A DNA stretch of 64,000 nt. Source: Dipteris shenzhenensis. Its lineage: Eukaryota; Polypodiophyta; Polypodiopsida; Gleicheniales. Positions 55,985 through 64,000 of the stretch are shown piece by piece. Position 1 is the stretch's first letter. Each line of letters begins with the position of its first letter. A model generated the notes under the pieces. The model was not told where the DNA came from. It saw only the letters and a program-made list of their open reading frames with translations, and did not search any database. The translations under genes and the position numbers were made by a program. The stretch is from assembly GCA_047967505.1 (NCBI GenBank), contig CM106539.1. The stretch is one strand, 5' to 3'.

Positions 55985-56720
55985 TAATGGAAGATGGAGA
56001 CTGCGCCGTAGCATGGTCATACAAAGAGATAAAAGGAATTTCACTAGAAGTGGCCATACACACCATACCTATTAGGGAAGGTGCATACCCTAAGGTATGT
56101 GGACCATATCGAACAAATCCCAAATATGGCACCATGGTGTATGATGAACTAGAAAAGCTCTTGGATGCATGATTCATCTATGAGATAAAGCACACCAATT
56201 GGGTTTCCCCCATCATGATTGTGCCTAAATGTAATAAGAAGCTGCGGATATGTGTGAACTTAAAAAATGTGAATGCTGCTACCATTAGGCATCAATATCC
56301 CTTGCCCCTGATAGAAATAATATTAGAAAAGGTGGCAGGATTGGAAATATATAGCTTCTTAGATGGATTTATTGGCTACAATCACATGCAAACATATCCT
56401 AAAAATCAATCTAAAACGGCATTTGCAACATAATGGGGAATCTTTCCCTATAGAGTCATGCCGTTTGGATTATGCAATGCCCTTGCCACATTCTAAAGAG
56501 TCATGCTTACTACCTTCAAGTCTTTGCTCAAGAAGTTTCTATAGGTCTTCTTGGATGATTTGTGCATCCATTCCGACATGCATGACCACCTAAGTGCCTT
56601 CAAGTAGTTCTCATGAAATGATGGGAGTATGGCATCCAACAAAATGCCAGTTCATGGTCACCCATGGAGTTGTTTTGGGACACATCATATCTCAACATGA
56701 AATTGCTCCCGACATGGACA
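55985..56720 (+). pseudogene. Ty3/gypsy reverse transcriptase fragment
   Basis: The frame gives CAVAWSYKEIKGISLEVAIH and YDELEKLLDA*FIYEIKHTN, then WVSPIMIVPKCNKKLRICVN. It continues with LKNVNAATIRHQYPLPLIEI, FLDGFIGYNHM, YRVMPFGLCNALATF and the catalytic VFLDDLCIHSDMHDHL (about 56540-56590, YxDD with Tyr to Phe). Stops occur at several places. RNase H and integrase do not follow recognisably. It resembles the minus-strand gypsy relic at 46.7-47.2 kb but is clearly a different, diverged copy. Confidence 0.85.
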
Positions 56721-57329
56721 AAATCAAAGATTTGGGAATCCCAAATCTCAGCTAGTTACAACTAGATTGTTCCATGCGCACTCGTTGGCATATGCACATT
56801 TTCATACTCACTGGCATATGCATGTTTTCACACCACAAGTAGTTCAAACTAGATTGTTACATGCACATTCATTGGCTAATGCACATTTTTGCACATATAG
56901 TTTGACCTAATCGGTTTCAACTTAGGGCTCAGATGTGATGACCGAGTCTTAGCTGCCCTATGAAATCTTGCAAATAAGGATATATATAGTCCCTACCTAG
57001 TCATTAGGTCATGTACACTCACACAATTTTGAATACGCACATAGTAAATTGCATAATAAAAACTATGTTAACACAATATAATTTCACACCCTCAAAGCGT
57101 GCAATGAATTCACATGCTAGACAAGAAGCTATGCCAAATCTTAAGAAGACTCAATGAAAGAGACATAGCCTCAGCAAAGAGACCCCTGCCATTCACAGTG
57201 ATCTAGCTCTTCTCAACTGGATATAGGTTTCCTAGAAACAGAGCCAACATCTACCTCTTCTCAACTAGATACAGGCTTTCTGGAAAAAAAGCCAACATTG
57301 TATGGTGCAAAGACATTACAACATGATCA
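56721..57329. other. no recognised gene
   Basis: Contains local repeats of GTTCAAACTAGATTGTT-like and TTGGCATATGCACATTTTC phrases (56750-56900) and a near-repeat CTTCTCAACTGGATATAGG / CTTCTCAACTAGATACAGG (57210 and 57260). No coding family was recognised. Confidence 0.4.
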
Positions 57330-57480
57330 ACTGGCATGCCACAACGATTCCTACATGCATGTTCTACATGCAGTTTCTACATGTAGCTCCTACATGCAAC
57401 TCCTACATGTGCAGACTGGATGCAAATTCTACATGTAGAGAAGAAAGCCCTACAATTCCTACATGCAGAGAGAGAATCCC
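57330..57480. repeat. short interspersed units of CTACATGYA
   Basis: About nine units of TCCTACATGCA or TTCTACATGTAG follow at irregular spacing of 12-25 bp. It looks like a young degenerate minisatellite. Confidence 0.75.
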
Positions 57481-58400
57481 TCCAACCTATATAAATATCC
57501 ATAATGGAATGAAACCCATGCTCTTTGGGGCATTGTGTTGAATTCTATTTCGGTGTTCTATACAATTGTCTCCAAGTGTCTATGCTCTCTTACACTCCAA
57601 GTCCAAAAGCATGTCCTAACATTGTCTCCTTTCCCCTCTCCTCCAACTCTTGCTCTCCCTCTCCTCCTCCCTTCTTCTCTCTCTCCCCCAACCCCATGCT
57701 CTTACACCTTCTTTCTCTCCCACTCATATGCTTCTACTACACCGTTACTCTCTTAGAGTAGTTCCTCAACCCTTGACCTCCAAGACCTATGAGGGAGAGG
57801 AGATCTAGACATGTACTCTACTCTCAACCTTGGATCCCCCTCTTAATCTTGAACCTCCAACTAAACCTTGGATCCTCCTTCTAACATTGTACCTCCTTTT
57901 GAACCCTAACAATCTTTCTAAACTTAAAACCCCCAATGGAGGCAAAAGCCTTCATTACCCCAACCATGTTGATGAATATTCTTTTCACACAAGCATGGAT
58001 GATGTTTGCTCCTCACACTTGAGCGTACGTTTCTCACTGGAATAGGACCCGAGGTCCTAAGCTATACTTATACTACAAATGACGACACTGATATATTTGT
58101 AGGTGACAAAAGGCCTTGGAACCCTACACACCACCCTGCTCATCTTGTGGAAGCCATGGGATAGAGCCTACATGCATGTTCTATGGGTCCCATTACAAGG
58201 AAGAGGAAAAGGAAACAATGAAAATTTACAAATAATGTTGGATTTGTTCAAAGAGCATTGTGTATGTATTAATTGAACATTTCCTATTACATATATTTTG
58301 GTATGAATCAATAATCAAAGTTCAATGTTTTAAGACCATCATGTAGTATCAATGTGTGGGGGCTGAGGCTCAATGCACACCCTCCCACTAACTCTAGGAT
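57481..58400. other. no recognised gene; possible LTR-like promoter
   Basis: CTATATAAATATCC near 57488 followed by a pyrimidine-rich part (57590-57760) resembles a TATA box and leader, as in an LTR or gene 5' region. No matching second copy or coding sequence was found, so no call is made. Confidence 0.35.
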
Positions 58401-58555
58401 TGTAGAGTCAATCTCCCTTAGCTGAGATAGGGGTCACCCTCATGCCTCTGCCTTGATGGGGAGGTAGCTCCATGGCTTGTAGAGTCAATCTCCCTTAGCT
58501 GAGATAGGGGTCACCCTCGTGCCTCTGCCTTGATGGGGAGGTAGCTCCATGGCTT
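58401..58555. repeat. two-copy tandem duplication, period 77 bp
   Basis: TGTAGAGTCAATCTCCCTTA with the following text to AGCTCCATGGCT occurs at 58401 and 58478, almost identical (CTCATGCC versus CTCGTGCC). Confidence 0.95.
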
Positions 58556-58625
58556 GAAGGAAATAACTAGAACACTATCCCAGTATGCCCATCCACCAAC
58601 GTGCATCCTCTATGCTAGGATGATA

Positions 58626-58752
58626 CCCTTCTAATCTCAAACCTTTGGCTACCATAAGAGGGGTTTCCACTCAAACAATGGCATGAGACCCTTCTAATCT
58701 CAAAACTTTGGCTACCATAAGAGGGGTTTCCACTCAAACAGTGGCATTAGAC
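58626..58752. repeat. two-copy tandem duplication, period 63 bp
   Basis: CCCTTCTAATCTCAAA with the following text to ACTCAAACA(A/G)TGGCAT(G/T)AGA occurs at 58626 and 58689. The copies are almost identical. Confidence 0.95.
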
Positions 58753-59690
58753 ATTCACTTGGATGAGACATCTAGATGAATGCTATCGAACTCTGTGAAG
58801 ACTCCTTGCCAGAGGGGATCCCTTCCTTGTTAGGCAAGCCTTTGAAAAGATCTACGTGAGTACTGATTCCATTGACCTCTAGTGGATGGTATTTTCCTAA
58901 AAATCCCTCACTGAAGCAAGAGATTCTAAAGTCCTCCCTCCACCTTGGGCAAAATCATCACCTTCTAAGCAAACCAGACTCTATTGTTCCAATCTTTCCC
59001 ATAATAAAGTACGCATTCAACACCTGATATTTCCCATGCATCCTTAGGAAAAGACCAACACGAGTCTATACATGATAATGCAACCAGGTGGACTTGGTTG
59101 CACACAAGGGCACTAGATATAGAGATTTTGGCCGAGCTCAATACAAAATCTTGCACCACATGCTCTCAAGCATGAGGACAATCTACTACACTCATAAGAT
59201 GTCAATGCTCATCTGGTTGCCTAAGTATCTCATTGTCTGACCTATTTGGTTAAGTTGATCCTAGCCCCTAAGATCAAACAATATCTTTCTAGGTCTCCCT
59301 AGACTCACTTCGGGCTCTCTAATGTGCCCTCCACAAAGAGTATCATGTCTTTAGCAAACCCTCAGTTGAGTAGCTCCTCCGTTTGATAGATTCAGAGCCA
59401 AAAGTCACACCTATCCCCCCTTTTGAGATCAAACAAATCAACCGTCAACTCAATGGCTAGGGGAGCAAGCTAGTGTCAAAAATCTCTTCGAAAGCCAAAC
59501 ATAGGTGTTGTAAATGAACTTCTAAAAGAACCTAAAGTAGGACAATATCATTCCATCCTCCCTAGGGAACTTTTTTCAAAGGTAGGGCCTTGATGGCCTC
59601 CAAAAGATCCTCATCAAGAAAAGGGTCATCCACCTATCTACTCATGATTTGGGAGCCCACTAACGAATATGGTCCTAGACTACCTTCTTG
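58640..59690 (-). pseudogene. LINE reverse transcriptase relic (minus strand)
   Basis: From right to left: FLDEDLLEAIKALPLKKVPR with EDGMILSYFRFF (about 59637-59540), matching the plant LINE block 'F..eEI..A+..m...KAPGPDGF...F....W'. Then KDMILFVEGTLESPK (about 59360-59312) stands where A/FADD should be, so a catalytic Asp is changed. ERYCLILGARINLTK follows, then WCKILYxARPKSLYLVPLCA. Finally MILPKVEGGL (about 58963-58933) matches the LPK..GGLG block. Stops and frameshifts are frequent. Upstream parts up to about 60540 may belong to the same LINE but could not be matched. Confidence 0.7.
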
Positions 59691-61846
59691 GCTAGATGGA
59701 CCTAGGTGGACTACTTCTCAAATTGAAATGGCTATTGATAGAAGTCTATGGTCATTTATAAGATCTCTTGAGGGTCTTAAGCATCTATCTTCTCACATCC
59801 CATAGCCATAGAAACTATGCCCCTACTGAATGAGGGCTAGTGGTTTGAAAAACTATCTTGTCATCCTATTTCCCTGTTGCACCCACAGTGCCTTGGAGGA
59901 TCAATAAGAGAACTTGGACTCCATGGACCTTCATGGGCTGAAGGTCTAGCTAATTAGACATTGTGAGGTTTGGTCCGACTCTTCAAGCCAATCTATGGAA
60001 AGACAAATCCCATCTCAGTGCTCTCTCCTATTCTTGGAGAGAGTGACATCAATGAAGAGGCTAGGCTTGAAGCCCCTCAATGGTTCTCTGAATGGCATCA
60101 TGTAACCCAATGGCCCAACCATCCATTGGGTTGCTCTTTGGTTGCTAATAGATCTCTACACTCGGCCTTCTCCTCCTATAGCAAAGCTTTAGGAATACGA
60201 ACCCCTTTCTATTGGAGTTTGTGATGGGGCTACTCTAAGTGAAGCACAATCAAGGAGTGAATTTGACATTGTCATCCCCGCCAAAATTCTCATGGCTCCG
60301 CCTTAGTGCATCACGAAATCTCCTACATAGAATTTGTCATGTTGATTTAGTAGACCATCATGTTGTGAGGACGACGACTATTCAAACAAGGAGAGAAGAA
60401 CCCTATCTCTGTCCAAGGGTGATGACCATTGATCACAAATTGCTACCAAGTTCTCAAATCTTGTGGAGGCATTGCAAAGAAGGAGATCCACCTTGCTTGT
60501 TCTCCTCAAACTCTAAATTCTTGAAGCCACCTCTCCAATGATCCAATCAAAACATTGGAAGGCTATGTGTATGCCGCCTCTAGAAAGAGGGGCAATGCTA
60601 TGTATAAGTATGTTTGAAGTTTGTGTGTGTTCCAACTAGCCATTGGTACAATTTATTGGTGGCTGGTGGTGAGCAATACCCTCCTATGCATGGAAGCCTA
60701 TGTAACAACTATGGGCTTTTGAGTTTTTGAGGGGTGTGTGTGTGTGTGTGTTGGGGGGGTGTGTAGGGCCTAAATAATTTGTGTTCATGTAGCATCACAC
60801 TAAAGGCATGATTGGAATGCCTACCCACTGCATAAAAAAGAAGGTCTGCACAAGCACATTATTGCAACTCAACAAGGGTGCAATCTATCTAAGCCGCTTC
60901 TCAAGCCCTAACTCCTATCAAGAGAGAAGGCCGACTAGAAAATAGCAATGTCTCCATGCATGATACACAACTCCTTCCCCTACTTCCACAACCGCTCCAT
61001 CATCGTGAATGTCTAATCCTTCATCATCAAATCAAATAGAAAGGGGGTCCATCACTCCTCCCCTGTAGAGAAGTTGAAGCCCTAGAAAGGACAAGATGGC
61101 TTCCAAATGTGGCAAAGGAACCCCTTTTTCTAGGCTATCAAATTAGGAATGTCACCTCTAAGTGGGTAGACATCTAGAATGTCCAAATAGTTCCAAGGTC
61201 TGAATTGCCAGAATTCTTGTGGAAGGGGCTATCTTGGGTAGTGCTTTTGGCCTTATAGTCCATCACAAAGGGGAGACTCATGCACAAGTTTAGGGGGGTT
61301 CACACCCTAACTCTAGGAGGAAGAATTTTGAGACCAGGATGATAGGATTATGAAGCCGTGTACACTTGGACTTTGAGGCTTCGGTAGAGGTGGACACTAA
61401 GCAGTTGACAAGATAGATGAAGGAGCTACGGAGGGAGAAGCACTGGTTGCGAGATGGTGAGGGGGTGTATGGATAAAGGGGGTATGACAACGAAGAAGTG
61501 GGGGGCATGGGAGTGTGATGGTTAGTGAGGGTGATCCTGGCTTGCTAAAGTGGCAATAGAGGGGAGGGGAGGAGTGGCAACAAAGAGGAGAGTGAGGTGT
61601 GGAAGAAGGAGGGGAGGTAGGCAAAGTGGGTCAAGGATGGAGGCAAGGGGCAAGGGGGGATGAGTGGTGTCACGTGTGGATAGAAGTTTGGACCAGGAGT
61701 GGGACTCAGGTTCCTAGCCTTGCAAGGTGGTTAGGCAAACTAAGTCTACTAGAAGATTGAAAAAGGCATTCCCCTTAGGTGTCCGAGGTCAACTTGAGGG
61801 GGCTCCCTCATCCTATAGTAAGAGGGGCCCATCTTGGCCTCCTAAT
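59691..61846. other. no recognised gene
   Basis: Frames of up to 100 codons exist (for example 60239-60541 plus), with no recognised domain. A short (GT)n run and a G-run occur near 60735-60765. The first 850 bp may be the upstream part of the minus-strand LINE. From 61360 to 61660 the plus strand is purine-rich, which opens minus-strand frames by composition. Confidence 0.4.
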
Positions 61847-62035
61847 AGTGATGTGCTTGGTACCTATGGTTCTTCTTGACACGCTTGTCTCATTTTCTTT
61901 AATCTAACTGAGTCCAAGCTCCATCAAAAGGCCTACTATCAGTGATGTGCTTGGCGTCTATGGCTCTTCTTGACATGCTTTCCTGGTTTCCTTTAATCTA
62001 ACCGAGTCCAAGCCACATAAATCGAGAGGCTCAAC
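61847..62035. repeat. two-copy tandem duplication, period 94 bp
   Basis: AGTGATGTGCTTGG with the following CTTCTTGACA and CTTTAATCTAAC(T/C)GAGTCCAAGC occurs at 61847 and 61941, with several substitutions. Confidence 0.9.
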
Positions 62036-62091
62036 CCAAGGAGTCTCGGTCATATGATACTATCTATCAAGGGGAAGAGGTCTAGCTACAT

Positions 62092-62165
62092 ACCCCTCTT
62101 GTTGTTTCTGGCCTGCATGAAGTAGTGCCCCTCTTGTTGTTGCTAGCTTGCATGAAGTAGTGGGA
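62092..62165. repeat. two-copy tandem duplication, period ~38 bp
   Basis: CCCCTCTTGTTGTT(T/G)CT(G/A)G with the following GCATGAAGTAGTG occurs twice in a row. Confidence 0.9.
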
Positions 62166-63938
62166 CAATCACTCTACATGTACTACACAGGCAGGCTCTC
62201 ACAAGGTGCCTCACTTATCAGTAGCACAGAAACTTCCTTGGTAGTCCAAAAACATTGACCCTCTAATGAAGAGATCCCCCATCCCAAGTGTCAAGGAATA
62301 TCTCCTCTGACAAGGGCTCCAAGAACCTTGCTATCATCCTTCATCCTTTGCTAGAACCCAGGGTGTTGTGGGTGATGGCTCTTGCACAATGCTAAAACAC
62401 CCTCTAAGAGAAGGCAAAATAACATAGTACTTATTCAAAAGGTCAAGGAACCTAAGGGTCATTGGGAAATGTGGCACATGGTGCATAAAATCCATGTCGT
62501 CACCATGAAGCCATGACACCATGGGATAAACAAAACTAGGTGTAGGTCAAGCAAAATTTGGCTCTCCCATAGATGGTGACCTCCTAGATGTGGTCACCCT
62601 CTAGTGCTAAGCTTTCCTAGATCCAATCATGAACCTAGCTCTGCATAGGCATGATGCCTATGATGCAACCCGCCAAAGCTCTTTCCTATAAAGATTGCAC
62701 TAAGGTCTGCACATATTGCTTGTCATATGGGGACAATGAAATTTGAACGGCTTTAAGAACTGAGTGAGATGCTATGAGATCCCCCTTTTCCACACCAAGA
62801 GATCCTCGCCGGGATTACAATCCCCAAAGTTATGGAGTTAAAAGTTGCTTGATCTATCAAACAAAGGAAAATAGCCTTAGAAAAGTGATGAAAAAGAATC
62901 TACAAAGAGGGGGGTTGGTAGGTCGCAACTACCCCTATTGAAAACCCCCTTAGGCTGGCCAAAAAAATCAGTAGAGGAGGAGAAAAGCATTGACGTAGCA
63001 AGGGGCTAGCTTGACAAGAAACGCCTAAAAGTCTTGCTATTACCAGCGCTAAGGCAAGTAGCGTGAAAAAGGGTTTGCAGCAATGTGAATAGAACTAGGT
63101 AACCCCCAAAAAACCAAGGCAAGGGGATGATAGCCCAAGGGAGGCAAAAAGGTGCAAACAATGTGGGCAAAAGTGACATAGGCTGGGCAAAGCAAAATGT
63201 GGAGGGGGGAGGAATGGTGCAAAGCAAAGAGCAAGCTAGGGGGGAAAAGCGATGGGGGAGGAGCACCACAAAGTAGGGCAAAGGGGGGGTAGAGGGGGTG
63301 AAAGAGGTGACACAACATCGTGGAGACATCAGGTGCACAAGATGGGGGGTGAACAGAGGCTAGTGGGAGAGGCTAGCAGGGGGCAAATAACGGCACGCGC
63401 GGGGAGGGAAGATTGACGAACGAAGGAAACGAGGGGAGGCAAGATTGGAATTCACATACCTAGATTGAGGTATTTAAGATGCGTGGGTGATGCATGGTAT
63501 GAAACCTAGCCTTAGATAGATGTATTTACTACCTCACCATATGGCATAGTAGGTGCACAAGTGCAACAAGGTCATGCCTCTTCAATCAGGGTACTTGATG
63601 ACACATAGGATGACACCTTCATATATACTTTATCCTTGGGAAGATACCTCTTGTCACTTCAATGTTTCATTGATGTACCTTGATTGAGCTCCTGAGGGGT
63701 AGTTATTATGTACATGTATCATAGTAATGGCCCAATTACAAATAGGAGCCCTTTTTTAAATTTATCTAATATAATTATGCTACGTATATATACGAAGGGC
63801 ACTTTTAAACTCAAAATCACATGTATACATACAAAAGAGGTGTAAACAATTATGCAAAAAAATGTAAGATTTTGAATATATGCGTATTTTAAGTGTGCTT
63901 GCTTACATGTGTTTTATCGGTTTTTCGAGAGTCACTAG
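62166..63938. other. no recognised gene
   Basis: G-rich plus strand at 62930-63440 opens frames on the minus strand (for example 63006-63338, 110 codons, Pro/Phe/Leu-rich) without any motif. The part 63690-63900 is AT-rich with spaced GGGGTAG / AGAGGTGT phrases and may be a worn relative of the GC-capped elements, but its ends are not clear. Confidence 0.4.
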
Positions 63939-64000
63939 TGTTGAGATATGGAGCTCCACTCGTGATATGCCAGGGTGACCATTGTGCATTTATGTCACCG
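63939..64000 (+). repeat. copia family A LTR start, running off the window
   Basis: TGTTGAGATATGGAGCTCC followed by ACTCGTGATATGCCAGGG and GTGCATTTATGTCACCG matches the first 62 bp of the family LTR. No polypurine tract precedes it (CGAGAGTCACTAG), so it is a 5' LTR or a solo LTR. Confidence 0.9.

Noticed and set aside
63006-63338. Minus-strand frame of 110 codons, hydrophobic
   Set aside because: G-rich plus strand; composition explains it, and no membrane-protein family was recognised.

Overview
This window looks like nuclear DNA of a land plant, from a repeat-rich and probably large genome. The evidence is all plant-type: two intact genes for chloroplast J-domain proteins, Ty1/copia elements primed by the plant Met-tRNA type site (TGGTATCAGAGC), Ty3/gypsy, LINE, CACTA and hAT remnants, and broken pieces of two plant housekeeping genes (UDP-glucuronate 4-epimerase and a shaggy/GSK3-type kinase). 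The species cannot be settled from sequence alone. No RNA gene, CRISPR array or bacterial operon was seen.

Layout. 1-1.6 kb: 3' half of a copia element with its 3' LTR. 1.6-11.5 kb: decayed DNA with a LINE reverse transcriptase relic, a five-unit ~180-bp tandem array, a 311-bp hairpin element, a long TG/GA microsatellite and a 450-bp GC-capped element with an 8-bp target duplication. 12-14 kb: DnaJ20-like gene copy A. 15-18.7 kb: mostly unrecognised, with one more GC-capped element. 18.7-22.4 kb: a broken hAT-type transposase (minus) beside a 280-bp tandem array. 22.5-24.4 kb: fragments of a GSK3-type kinase gene and a GAE gene, side by side on the minus strand. 26 kb: a leucine-rich-repeat relic. 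29.7-30.2 kb: a 399-bp TIR element. 30.2-32.4 kb: DnaJ20-like gene copy B.

33.5-36 kb: LINE ORF1 and endonuclease (plus), followed by telomere-like heptamers. 36.2-43.9 kb: a copia 5' LTR stub, a CACTA end with TNP2-type coding remnants, and a minus-strand copia element whose RT is cut and joined straight to an LTR that is itself followed by a second leader. 44.1-49.2 kb: a degenerate Ty3/gypsy pol (minus). 49.4-50.7 kb: an inverted repeat, a long polypyrimidine tract and a palindrome-rich stretch. 50.7-52.6 kb: a second hAT (DUF659-type) relic, split by a GC-capped element. 53.9-55.2 kb: a RING-finger/coiled-coil pseudogene. 56-56.7 kb: a gypsy RT fragment. 58.4-62.2 kb: short duplications and a minus-strand LINE RT relic. 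The window ends inside another copia LTR of the same family that opens it.

Only the two DnaJ genes look functional. They encode 217-residue proteins of equal length that differ at about 29 positions, and they lie in ~2.1-kb direct duplicates about 18.3 kb apart. Nearly everything else is transposon debris. The most novel-looking items are the dispersed GC-capped elements with 8-bp duplications, the two-gene capture cluster and the LTR-leader-LTR-leader copia structure.
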